Part shown: positions 19,624 to 28,917 of the stretch, piece by piece
Layout: each line of letters starts with the position of its first letter
Position numbering within the stretch: the stretch's first letter is position 1
Assembly (NCBI RefSeq): GCF_030692605.1
Contig: NZ_JAUYUD010000041.1
Coordinates: forward strand, 1-64,000
Reading direction: 5' to 3'
DNA length: 64,000 nt
Origin: Lutibacter sp.
GTDB lineage: Bacteria > Bacteroidota > Bacteroidia > Flavobacteriales > Flavobacteriaceae
Notes under the pieces: model-generated
The model's input: only the letters and a program-made list of their open reading frames with translations
Database searches by the model: none
What the model was told of the DNA's origin: nothing
Program-made: the position numbers and the translations under genes

Positions 19624-19986
19624 ATGTATTTAAACACACATACATACTACAGTTTACGCTACGGTACAATACCGCCAGAAGCCTTGTTACAACAGGCTTT
19701 AAGCTGTGGTGTTACAGCAATGGCACTGACGGATATTAACAGTACATCTGCACAGTTAGATATTGTTCGTTTTGCCAAAAAATACGGTATAAAACCTGTT
19801 TTGGGTGTAGATTTTAGAAATGGAGCACAACAACAGTTTGTAATGCTTGCTCAAAATAATAATGCATTACAACAACTCAATAAGTACTTGTCAAAAATGT
19901 TGCATTCAAACAAATTTATTGTTCCAGAACGGGCAAAATACATTCCAGAAACGTTTGTAATTTATCCATTTCAACCATCAATTTAA
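19624..19986 (+). pseudogene. N-terminal remnant of a DNA polymerase III alpha / DnaE2-like protein (PHP domain only)
   Basis: MYLNTHTYYSLRYGTIPPEALLQQALSCGVTAMALTDINSTSAQLDIVRFAKKYGIKPVLGVDF resembles the PHP domain of DnaE. The ORF stops after 120 aa, with no polymerase core in any downstream frame. Confidence 0.82.
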
Positions 19987-20204
19987 TCTTAATGGATTTT
20001 AATATGTCAATTATGAACGGTATTGATGCAACTATCGAAATCAGAAAAACAAATACAACTATTCCGATTATTACTTTAACCGCTTACGCAATGGCAGAAG
20101 ATAGAGACAGAGCAATATCAGCAGGCTGTAATGATTATATAGCTAAACCAATTACCAGAGACCAATTATTGGAAACTATTCATAAATACATTAACAAAAT
20201 ATAA
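19980..20204 (+). pseudogene. C-terminal remnant of a response-regulator receiver domain (probably from a hybrid histidine kinase)
   Basis: Reading upstream of the listed ATG gives NLILMDFNMSIMNGIDATIEIRK...IITLTAYAMAEDRDRAISAGCNDYIAKPITRDQLLETIHKYINKI: phospho-Asp and C-terminal half present, N-terminal half absent. Confidence 0.8.
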
Positions 20205-20461
20205 TTAACTTATTAAGAAAGATATTTATTATCTAGTTTCCATCTAATTTATTTTGATGGTTTTTGTTAAGTTATATTATTAAAGTTAAATTCTTCTCAT
20301 AGCTATTTACTCTTTTTCCTAAATCCTAAATAAAGTACATTTTTAATAGCATTAAATAGCTAGATTCTAATAAGTTTAACATTGTTTTTCAATTCAATTA
20401 ATTCGTATATTTAAAGAGGTTAAAAACACCATAATATTACTTTTATTAATACAAAATAAAT

Positions 20462-20850
20462 ATGAAAAAAAAAACCCTTATAAATAATAATCCTTTAAAA
20501 CTTCGTCAATATGTTATTTTAAGTATTCTTATTTGGACAATTTTAATCCTTTTTCTTTTGAGATGGGATAAAAAAAGGATGGATGTAGAAGCTATAAATC
20601 GAGCATATATATACACAAAAGTTGGGTTTGACAAAGATATATTATACCGTCGTTGGGCTTCAGATCACGGTGGAGTCTATGTTCCTATACTAAAAAAACG
20701 CCACCAAATCCATATTTATCACATATTAAAAACCGTGATTTTTTTGTAGATTCAATTCAATATACACTAATAAATCCTGCTTATATGAGTAGACAAGTGT
20801 ATGAATTAAAAGAAGAAATTGAAAATTTAAAAAAAAATATTAAATCCTAA
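20462..20850 (+). pseudogene. Frameshifted DUF3365 (Tll0287-like haem/sensor) domain protein remnant
   Basis: Frame 1: ...DILYRRWASDHGGVYVPILKK; second frame continues as TKKTPPNPYLSHIKNRDFFVDSIQYTLINPAYMSRQVYEL. Matches one contiguous DUF3365 domain if one A is restored (ATA[A]CTAAAAAAACG) near 20688. Confidence 0.72.
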
Positions 20851-20871
20851 AAATATTTATATTTAGCTATT

Positions 20872-23800
20872 TTGCAACAAGTAAAAAAAATGACAAAAAT
20901 AAAGACATCCATATCAACAAAGAATTTATTGTCTTTTCCCTTTAATTTATTTAAAAAAAAGGGTTTAAGTGTTTATCAGTTTTCACTTATTCTCATAGTT
21001 TCAGCTTCCATTTTATCAATCCTTATAGTTTCTACTGCTTGGGTCATGTCAGAATCCAATGGTGTTCAAAAAGAAATTAGTTTATTAAAAGAAAAAAACC
21101 TTGAAAACAAAGAAGAAAAACTAAAAGAAGAAGTATTGCGTCTTATTTCCTATATAGAATATACTAAACATGACACTATTAGATATTCTCAAGAACAATT
21201 AAAAGATCGGGTTTTGCGGTACTTTGAAAGTATCCGTTTTGGAAATGACGGCTATGTTTTTGTAAATACATATAGTGGAAATGCATTGCTTTTTAACGGT
21301 AAAAAATTAGAAGAACCAATAAGAATGTCTGATTTAAAACAGCCTAGTGGTCTCAATTTATTTGAAACCGAAATGAATTTGGTTAAACTCCCCGGCGGAG
21401 GCTCTTTTCAATATGAATTTATGAAGATGGATGATCCTAAACCATATCCAAAGATATCCTATATTATGGGATTTGACCAATGGGAATGGATTTTAGGTGC
21501 AGGTGATTATTTAGATAATCTTGATAGTGAGATTGCGCTAATGGAAAAGGACTTAAAAAGCAATTTATATAGAGGTCTCTTAATAGGTATTGGCATTTTT
21601 ATCCCATTACTTATTTTATTATTACTTTTTTCAACTTATGTAGCCAAACTTATTCAAAATCAATTCAACAACTTTGTTAATATAATTAAAAACTCACCTC
21701 TTGAAAATAAGGATCAACTTCCTTTTAATCAAATCTATATTCGTGATTTAAAAACAATCGGAATCGATATATTACAAGCTGAAACGTTGGTTAAGCAGTT
21801 TGGTAATATTATTGATCAACTAAACACTAAAATCTATATTTTCAGTAAAGTTAATTTAAAATTTATACATGCCAATAAAGGAGCAATTCAAAAAGGGGGT
21901 TATGCTATCAGTGAATTACAAGACAAGACTTTTCTAGATATTTTACCAACTATTAATAGAAACCAATTTTTGAGGCAAGCGGAGCCACTTTTACAAAATC
22001 AATCTGATAAAATACTTTTTGAATCAATTTTTCAAAGGAAAGATAAAACAACTGTTCCAGTTGAAGTGCAACTTACACTTTCATTTTTTGATAAAAAAGA
22101 AGTATATGTGGCCCTTATTTATGATATCACCGAGCGAAAACAAGCGAATAAACTCATCAAAAATCAGAAAGAACAATACGATTCGCTGGTACAGAATATT
22201 CCAGTGGGCGTTTATAAATTTAGGATGAAAACATCCGAAGAAATGTCTTTTGAATATATCAGTCCTAGAATGTGTGAAATGGCGGGTATTACAGAAAAAG
22301 ATGCCTATCTCGATTATATGAATGTTTTTAAAACCGTTCATCCCGATGAATTTGAAAACTTTATCAATTTAATTTTAGCGACATTTCATAACCCAAAACT
22401 ATTTGAATGGGAAGGAAGAGTAGTCATTAAAGACAAAATTAAATGGTTTAGTGTTCGATCAAATCCAAGCATAGTTGAGAATGGCGATATTCTTTGGGAT
22501 GGCGTTGTTACCGATATTACGGAACACAAAAAAGCAGAACAATTGCTACAAGAAAGTGAACAACGTTTTGTGACTTTTATGAACAATACTTCTGCGTTGG
22601 CGTGGATAAAAGATGAAAACCTCAATTATGTTTTCTTAAACAAAGCGTATGAAAATATGCAAAACATCAAATTAGAAAACATCAAAGGAAAAGATGATTT
22701 TATCATATTTGGTCAAGAAATTGCCGAACGGCTTCAACAAAATGATCGTTTTGTATTAGAAACCAATCAATTATTAGAAACCGATGAAACTGTTGTTGAC
22801 TATAAAGGCACTATTTTTCATGCTTTGGTCAATAAATTTCCGATACAAACTGAATCAGGTAAAAAATTTGTAGGAGGTATGGCAATTGACATGACCGAAC
22901 ACAAAAAAGCAGAACAATTGCTACAAGAAAGTGAAATCCATTTTAGACAATTGTTTGAAAACAACCCGCAACCCATGTGGATTTATGATTTAGAAACTTT
23001 ACAATTTAAAGATGTAAATGAAACCGCTCTTAAAAAATACGGTTATGCTAAAGATGAATTTTTAACAATGACTTTGAAAGATATTCGTCCGCAAGAAGAT
23101 ATTGCATCACTCTTAAAAAATATTGAAAGTGTGACCGATGAATTTCAAGAATCAGGTGTTTGGAGGCATCAATTAAAAGATGGTAAACTTATTTTGGTAG
23201 AAATTTTTTCACATAATTTACTCTTTGAAGGTAAACCTGCGCGCTTGGTTTTGGTAAATGATGTAACCGAACGTAAACAAACAGAAGAAGAAATTCTCAC
23301 CATCAACAAAGAATTGAAAACACTCAATGAAATTATCATGGCAAGTGTAAGTTCTATCAATTTAAAAGAAATGCTCGATACGGTACTGGATGAAGCGCTT
23401 CAAATTTGCGGATTAGAGGGCGGAACTATTTGTTTAATTGAGCCCGACAATACATTTAAACTGATTAGTCAGCGAGAATCATCCGAAGAAACCATTATCG
23501 ATCTTACCGAAAACAAAATTAAAGTTGGAGATTGTTTGTGTGGTAGTTGCGTTCAGGATAATTGTCCGTTAATTTTAAACACAAAAGAAGAGGTGTTAAA
23601 ATATGCTACTCGTGAAGTATTACGAGGTGAAGATATTCGTTTTCATGCTGCATTTCCATTAATATCAAAAGGAATTGGCTTAGGCGTTTTATGTGTATTT
23701 ACCAGAACGGATATTAAACCAATACCTAGAAGTTTAAAAATATTAGAAACGCTATCTTCTCAAGTAGCGTTGTTTATTGAAAACATTTTATTAGTACAAG

Positions 23801-24621
23801 ATTTAGAAAATAAGGTAAAAGAACGCACACTTGAATTAGAAAAAAGTGAGAAAGCCTTGTTAAATATGGTTGATGATTTAAATATTAAACAAAATCAATT
23901 AGCAACATCAAACAAAAAATTGGCTGAGATCAATAAGGAAATGGAAACATTCTCTTATTCTGTATCGCACGATTTAAAAGCACCATTGCGTGGTATTGAC
24001 GGTTACAGTAATTTGTTGCAAGAGCTTTATGCTTCTGAGTTAAACGAAGAGGCTAAAATATTTGTAAATAATATCAGAAGTGGAACCCAACAAATGAATC
24101 AAATTATTGAAGATTTATTGGCATATTCTCGGCTTGACCATTCGTTGATAAAGAAATCATTTTTAAATATTAATCTTTTTATCAATAATTCCATCAACTT
24201 ATATAAAAAAGAATTAGATGATTTTAAATTTGAAGTTCAAATTAACATACCAACCATTTTAATTGTTGCTGATTTGGATGGTTTATCAATTGCCTTTAGA
24301 AATATATTTGAAAATGCCATTAAATTTACTAAATTGGTTGAAAATCCGAAAATTATCATTGATTTTGAAGAAGATAAGAATTTTTGGCATATATTAGTAA
24401 CAGATAACGGAATAGGATTTGATATGAAATATTACGATAAAGTATTTCAAATTTTTAAACGTTTACATAGGGTTGAAGAATATCCAGGTACCGGAATTGG
24501 TTTGGCAATGGTTGAAAAAGCAATGCAACGAATGGACGGACGTGTATGGGCAACTAGTGAACTTGGAAAAGGCGCTACGTTTTATTTAGAAATACCTAAA
24601 ATATTGAATTATGAATCATAG
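20872..24621 (+). CDS. Large membrane sensor histidine kinase: Cache, PAS repeats, GAF, phytochrome-type HisKA/HATPase
   Basis: Cache segment FGNDGYVFVNTYSGNALLFNGKK...WEWILGAGDYLD between two TMs; repeated DITE(R/H)K linkers; GAF; SYSVSHDLKAPLRGIDGYSNLL; GTGIGLAMVEKAMQRMDG. Confidence 0.93.
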   Translation: MQQVKKMTKIKTSISTKNLLSFPFNLFKKKGLSVYQFSLILIVSASILSILIVSTAWVMSESNGVQKEISLLKEKNLENKEEKLKEEVLRLISYIEYTKHDTIRYSQEQLKDRVLRYFESIRFGNDGYVFVNTYSGNALLFNGKKLEEPIRMSDLKQPSGLNLFETEMNLVKLPGGGSFQYEFMKMDDPKPYPKISYIMGFDQWEWILGAGDYLDNLDSEIALMEKDLKSNLYRGLLIGIGIFIPLLILLLLFSTYVAKLIQNQFNNFVNIIKNSPLENKDQLPFNQIYIRDLKTIGIDILQAETLVKQFGNIIDQLNTKIYIFSKVNLKFIHANKGAIQKGGYAISELQDKTFLDILPTINRNQFLRQAEPLLQNQSDKILFESIFQRKDKTTVPVEVQLTLSFFDKKEVYVALIYDITERKQANKLIKNQKEQYDSLVQNIPVGVYKFRMKTSEEMSFEYISPRMCEMAGITEKDAYLDYMNVFKTVHPDEFENFINLILATFHNPKLFEWEGRVVIKDKIKWFSVRSNPSIVENGDILWDGVVTDITEHKKAEQLLQESEQRFVTFMNNTSALAWIKDENLNYVFLNKAYENMQNIKLENIKGKDDFIIFGQEIAERLQQNDRFVLETNQLLETDETVVDYKGTIFHALVNKFPIQTESGKKFVGGMAIDMTEHKKAEQLLQESEIHFRQLFENNPQPMWIYDLETLQFKDVNETALKKYGYAKDEFLTMTLKDIRPQEDIASLLKNIESVTDEFQESGVWRHQLKDGKLILVEIFSHNLLFEGKPARLVLVNDVTERKQTEEEILTINKELKTLNEIIMASVSSINLKEMLDTVLDEALQICGLEGGTICLIEPDNTFKLISQRESSEETIIDLTENKIKVGDCLCGSCVQDNCPLILNTKEEVLKYATREVLRGEDIRFHAAFPLISKGIGLGVLCVFTRTDIKPIPRSLKILETLSSQVALFIENILLVQDLENKVKERTLELEKSEKALLNMVDDLNIKQNQLATSNKKLAEINKEMETFSYSVSHDLKAPLRGIDGYSNLLQELYASELNEEAKIFVNNIRSGTQQMNQIIEDLLAYSRLDHSLIKKSFLNINLFINNSINLYKKELDDFKFEVQINIPTILIVADLDGLSIAFRNIFENAIKFTKLVENPKIIIDFEEDKNFWHILVTDNGIGFDMKYYDKVFQIFKRLHRVEEYPGTGIGLAMVEKAMQRMDGRVWATSELGKGATFYLEIPKILNYES
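22522..22560 (+). repeat. Copy 1 of a 39-bp exact direct repeat inside the PAS kinase
   Basis: gaacacaaaaaagcagaacaattgctacaagaaagtgaa; identical at 22897-22935. Confidence 0.95.
22897..22935 (+). repeat. Copy 2 of the 39-bp exact direct repeat inside the PAS kinase
   Basis: Identical to 22522-22560; 375 bp (125 codons) apart. Confidence 0.95.
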
Positions 24622-25042
24622 TAATTTAAACAATCCGATTTTACTTATAGAAGACAATCCGGTAGATATTGATTTAACACTTCGAGCTTTTAAATTAAGA
24701 AAACTTACTAACCCTATCATAGTAGCACGAGATGGTGAAGAAGCTCTTAGTTTAATGAACACTTGTTTGGAACAAAATAATTTACCAATTGTTGTTTTAC
24801 TAGATTTAAAACTACCTAAAATTCACGGACTCGAGGTTTTGAAAGAATTCAAATCACATCTTGACTTTAAAAAAATACCGGTTGTTATTTTAACTACCTC
24901 AGCTGATAATTTAGATATACAATCAGCTTATGAAATAGGCGCCAATTCTTATATAGTTAAACCAGTAAATTTTGAGAAATTTATTGAAGTAGTTGAAAAA
25001 ATAGAATTGTATTGGACTGTTATTAACAATCCTGCGTTATAA
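24611..25042 (+). CDS. Single-domain response regulator (Rcp1-like receiver)
   Basis: ILLIEDNPVDIDLTLRAF, VVLLDLKLPKIHGLEVL, VVILTTSADNLDIQSAYEIGANSYIVKPVNFEKF. Start overlaps the end of the kinase gene by 11 bp. Confidence 0.93.
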   Translation: MNHSNLNNPILLIEDNPVDIDLTLRAFKLRKLTNPIIVARDGEEALSLMNTCLEQNNLPIVVLLDLKLPKIHGLEVLKEFKSHLDFKKIPVVILTTSADNLDIQSAYEIGANSYIVKPVNFEKFIEVVEKIELYWTVINNPAL

Positions 25043-25173
25043 TAAATTAAAATTGTTTCCCCTTAAATTAGTCAACAGGAAACTATAACAAAAAGAATGC
25101 TATAAAAAACAATGATTGAAGAAATAATGAAAATTGAATAGTATAAAATTTTAAATATTACAAAATCAGATCC

Positions 25174-27861
25174 ATGAAAATATTACTACTAGAAGACAAT
25201 GCCGCCGATACCGATTTAATCAAAAGAAGTTTGATTAAAAAAATTGAAACTTGTACCATTAAAAGTGTTTCAACTCTAAAAGATGCAAGAAATTTATTAG
25301 ATCAAGAACATGATTTTCAAGTAGCATTATTAGATGTTAACTTACCAGATGGATCTGGATTAGAGTTACTTTTAGAAATAATAAATAATAAATGGCCCAT
25401 TATAACCATTGTTTTAACTGGTTCTGGCGATGAAGATTTGGCAGTAACTGCTTTAAAATATGGTGCAGATGATTTTGTAATAAAAAAATTAGAATATTTA
25501 ACCAAATTAAATGACGCTATTTTATTTCATACTAGTTTTAACGCTAAAATTAAATTTCGAAATAACACAAAAATTAAAGTTTTGTATGTAGAGCATCATT
25601 TAGCTGATGTTGATTTAACAATTCGACATTTTAAAAAATATGCACCTCATTTTAAATTTGATCATATTGCTGATGTTAACGACTTTTTAACATTATTAAA
25701 TAAGGATGAAACAGCAATTAAACCTTATCAATTATTATTAATTGATTATCGATTACCTAAAATTGATGGTTTAATTTTGACAAAAATAATTCGTCAAGAA
25801 CTAAAATTAAACATTCCAATTATTATAATTACAGGTCAAGGAAATGAAGAAATTGCTGTACAGGCCTTAAAAATAGGTGCCAATGATTATATGGTAAAAC
25901 GTGATAATTATATATACCGTTTACCGTCTTTGTTGCAAAATGCCTATCAGCATTGGTTGTTAAAACAACAACAAGAAGAATTGAAAAAAAGTCACCAAGA
26001 ATATAAATTATTTTTTGACGATGATTTAACTGGCGATTTTATTGCAACAGTTGATGGATATTTAGAAAATTGCAATCCAGCTTATCTCAAAATTTTGGGA
26101 TACAAATCAATTGAAGAAGCTCGTAATCATGATTTTTATTTAAAATATAAAACTCCTGAAGTTAGAAAAGAAATTATTCGACTAATCTTAGAAAAAGAAA
26201 GATTGGTAGAATATGAATACGATTTAATAAGAACAGACGGGAAAACGATTCATGTAATTTCTAATATCGTTGGTGTTTTTGATGATCAAAATAAGTTGCT
26301 ATCAATTAAAGGATATATAATAGATAATACCGAACGCAAAATTGCTGTAGATGAACTTCGTAAACTATCAAGAGCAGTAGAACAAAGTCCGGCTTCTATT
26401 ATGATTACAGATCTCAATGGCAATATTGAATATGTAAATCCTAAATATAGCACCATTAGTGGTTATAGCTTTAATGAGGTTAAAGGAAAAAACCCAAATA
26501 TTTTAAAATCTGGCAATACCAAACCAGAAGTTTATGAAAACCTTTGGAATACAATATTGAATGGAAAAGAGTGGTCAGGAGAATTTTTAAACAAGAAAAA
26601 AGATGGAAGTACTTATTGGGAAAATATTGTTATTTCATCCATTAAAGATACAGAAGGGAATCTAACCCATTTCTTAGCGGTGAAAGAAGATATTACTCAA
26701 AGAAAGAAATTTGAATTAGACCTAATAGCTGCAAAAGAAAAAGCCGAAGAAAGTGATCGTTTAAAATCGGCATTTTTAACCAATATGAGTCATGAAATAC
26801 GCACACCAATGAGTGGTATATTAGGTTTTTCAGAATTGTTAAAAACACCAGATCTTTCTCCAGAAAAACAACAGAAATATATCGAAATTATTGAAAAAAG
26901 TGGTAATAGAATGTTAACTACCATCAATGATATTATGGATATCTCTAAAATTGAAGCAGGATTAATGAAAGTATCATTATCAGATTTTAATATCAATGAG
27001 AAAATGGAGGAAATCTTTTCATTTTTTAAATTGGAAGCGGATAAAAAAGGATTAGAATTAATGCTTACCCATAAATTAGCTGTAAAAGATGAAATGATAA
27101 AATCAGATCGTGAAAAAGTTTATTCAATAATAACCAATCTCGTTAAAAATGCTATTAAATTTACGAATACTGGTAAAATAGAATTTGGCGTACAACTTAA
27201 TGGAGATATGCTTCATTTTAATGTAAAAGATACTGGAATTGGTATTCCGATAAACAGACAAGCATTTGTTTTTGATAGATTTGTACAGGCAGATATTGAA
27301 GATAAAGATGTTCATGAAGGTTCAGGACTGGGTTTATCTATCTCAAAATCATATGTTGAAATGCTTCAAGGAGAAATTTCATTAAATTCAACCGAAGGGG
27401 TTGGATCTGAATTTAAAGTCTCTATTCCGCTAGAGATAAAAGAAAAAATTGATAGTAGAGAAATAAGAGAAGAAAAAAGAAATCCACATGTAATCAATAA
27501 AAATTTAAATATTTTAATTGTTGAGGACGATGAAATTTCTTTGCTATATTTAACCGAAGTTGTAAGTGACATTTGCACTAAAATTTATGTTGCTAAAAGC
27601 GGTATTGAGGCAATAGAAATATTCAAAAAAATAAAAGATATCGATGTTGTTTTAATGGACATTCGATTACAAGAAATGGATGGACTCGAAGCTACACGAA
27701 AAATTAGAGAATTTAATAAAAATGTAACCATTATTGCCCAAACTGCATATGCTCAGTCTAGTGATAAAGTAAAAGCCATAAGTGCTGGATGCAACGATTA
27801 TATTTCCAAACCTATTAATCAAACAGAGTTATTAAATTTAATTGAAAAGAATTTTCAGTAA
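25174..27861 (+). CDS. Hybrid histidine kinase, REC-REC-PAS-PAS-HisKA-HATPase-REC
   Basis: Receivers ILLLEDNAADTD/ALLDVNLPDGSG, VLYVEHHLADVD/LLIDYRLPKIDG and ILIVEDDEIS/VVLMDIRLQEMDG; FLTNMSHEIRTPMSGILGFSELL; GSGLGLSISKSYVEML. Confidence 0.94.
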   Translation: MKILLLEDNAADTDLIKRSLIKKIETCTIKSVSTLKDARNLLDQEHDFQVALLDVNLPDGSGLELLLEIINNKWPIITIVLTGSGDEDLAVTALKYGADDFVIKKLEYLTKLNDAILFHTSFNAKIKFRNNTKIKVLYVEHHLADVDLTIRHFKKYAPHFKFDHIADVNDFLTLLNKDETAIKPYQLLLIDYRLPKIDGLILTKIIRQELKLNIPIIIITGQGNEEIAVQALKIGANDYMVKRDNYIYRLPSLLQNAYQHWLLKQQQEELKKSHQEYKLFFDDDLTGDFIATVDGYLENCNPAYLKILGYKSIEEARNHDFYLKYKTPEVRKEIIRLILEKERLVEYEYDLIRTDGKTIHVISNIVGVFDDQNKLLSIKGYIIDNTERKIAVDELRKLSRAVEQSPASIMITDLNGNIEYVNPKYSTISGYSFNEVKGKNPNILKSGNTKPEVYENLWNTILNGKEWSGEFLNKKKDGSTYWENIVISSIKDTEGNLTHFLAVKEDITQRKKFELDLIAAKEKAEESDRLKSAFLTNMSHEIRTPMSGILGFSELLKTPDLSPEKQQKYIEIIEKSGNRMLTTINDIMDISKIEAGLMKVSLSDFNINEKMEEIFSFFKLEADKKGLELMLTHKLAVKDEMIKSDREKVYSIITNLVKNAIKFTNTGKIEFGVQLNGDMLHFNVKDTGIGIPINRQAFVFDRFVQADIEDKDVHEGSGLGLSISKSYVEMLQGEISLNSTEGVGSEFKVSIPLEIKEKIDSREIREEKRNPHVINKNLNILIVEDDEISLLYLTEVVSDICTKIYVAKSGIEAIEIFKKIKDIDVVLMDIRLQEMDGLEATRKIREFNKNVTIIAQTAYAQSSDKVKAISAGCNDYISKPINQTELLNLIEKNFQ

Positions 27862-28047
27862 ATTTTTAATCACTTATAATTTTTGAATATTCAGCTGAGT
27901 TAATTATTGATATGTTGGTGTTGAAACTAATTAATTTAAAAGTAACCTGATTGCAATAGTCTTCAAAATATTTTTCTTAACGTTGTATTTGTAAAAAACG
28001 GCATATTTATTTTTAAATGTTATTTTTACAATCTAATTTTTTTAGCT

Positions 28048-28860
28048 GTGCATTTAACAAATAAAGATTCTATAAACATTAATAAATACATAAGTAGTAC
28101 TGGTATTTGTTCTCGAAGGGAAGCTGAAAAATTAATTACAGATGGTAAGGTTACTATTAATGAACAACCTACGCAATTAGGAAATCGAGTATTTGCAGGA
28201 GATGTAGTTAAAATAGATGGAAAACCTTTAATTGAAAAACCAAAAACGTTATACATTGCCTTTAACAAACCAGTGGGTATTGTTTCCACAACCGACCTAA
28301 AAGAACCAAAAAATATAATAAACTACATCAATCATCCAGAACGTCTTTTTCCAATAGGGCGTTTAGATAAACCTTCTGAAGGGCTCATTTTTTTAACCAA
28401 TGATGGCGATATCGTTAACAAAATTTTACGTGCTGGAAATAACCACGAAAAAGAATACATAGTTGGAGTAAATAAATCTATTTCTTCCGAATTCATTAAA
28501 AAAATGGGTGATGGAATTCCAATTTTAGGAACCATAACCAAAAAATGTTTGGTTGAAAAAATAAATGAAACCACATTTAAAATTATATTAACCCAAGGTT
28601 TAAATAGGCAAATAAGACGAATGTGTGATTATTTAGAGTATGGAGTTACAAAACTCAAAAGAACAAGAATTATGAATGTTCATTTAGGAAGTTTAAAATC
28701 AGGCGAATGGCGTCTTTTAACTTCAGAAGAAATGGAAATTATAAATAATATGGTTTCCGATTCTTCAAAAACAGAAGAAGCTTCTGTTGATAATCGTAAA
28801 AATAATTTCAGGTCAAATACTTCTAAAAAATTTCAACCAAAAAGAAATTTCAGAAAATAA
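28048..28860 (+). CDS. rluF: 23S rRNA pseudouridine synthase RluF-like (GTG start)
   Basis: S4 domain [61 protein letters not shown]. Confidence 0.9.
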   Translation: MHLTNKDSININKYISSTGICSRREAEKLITDGKVTINEQPTQLGNRVFAGDVVKIDGKPLIEKPKTLYIAFNKPVGIVSTTDLKEPKNIINYINHPERLFPIGRLDKPSEGLIFLTNDGDIVNKILRAGNNHEKEYIVGVNKSISSEFIKKMGDGIPILGTITKKCLVEKINETTFKIILTQGLNRQIRRMCDYLEYGVTKLKRTRIMNVHLGSLKSGEWRLLTSEEMEIINNMVSDSSKTEEASVDNRKNNFRSNTSKKFQPKRNFRK

Positions 28861-28867
28861 AACTTTC

Positions 28868-28888
28868 AAACTTTAAACTTTAAACTTT
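28868..28888 (+). repeat. Heptamer tandem repeat AAACTTT x3 (imperfect copies on both sides) upstream of tgt
   Basis: aaacttt aaacttt aaacttt. Confidence 0.85.
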
Positions 28889-28917
28889 AAAACTTATTAT
28901 AACTATCTTTGCCGCCT

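Noticed and set aside
16719-20850. Phage-defence island (nuclease + S24 repressor cluster)
   Set aside because: Domain content is better explained by an SOS/DNA-damage locus; no integrase, methylase, NTPase or abortive-infection effector is present.
22081-22341. Short antisense ORFs in the kinase cluster (also 22019-22228, 22386-22625, 23169-23360, 25317-25505, 26790-26996, 27124-27315, 27366-27578)
   Set aside because: All overlap well-supported kinase domains in the opposite or another frame.
28332-28574. Antisense ORFs over rluF, tgt and pfkA (also 28026-28289, 28947-29159, 29508-29873, 44072-44257)
   Set aside because: Housekeeping genes on the other strand explain the open frames.
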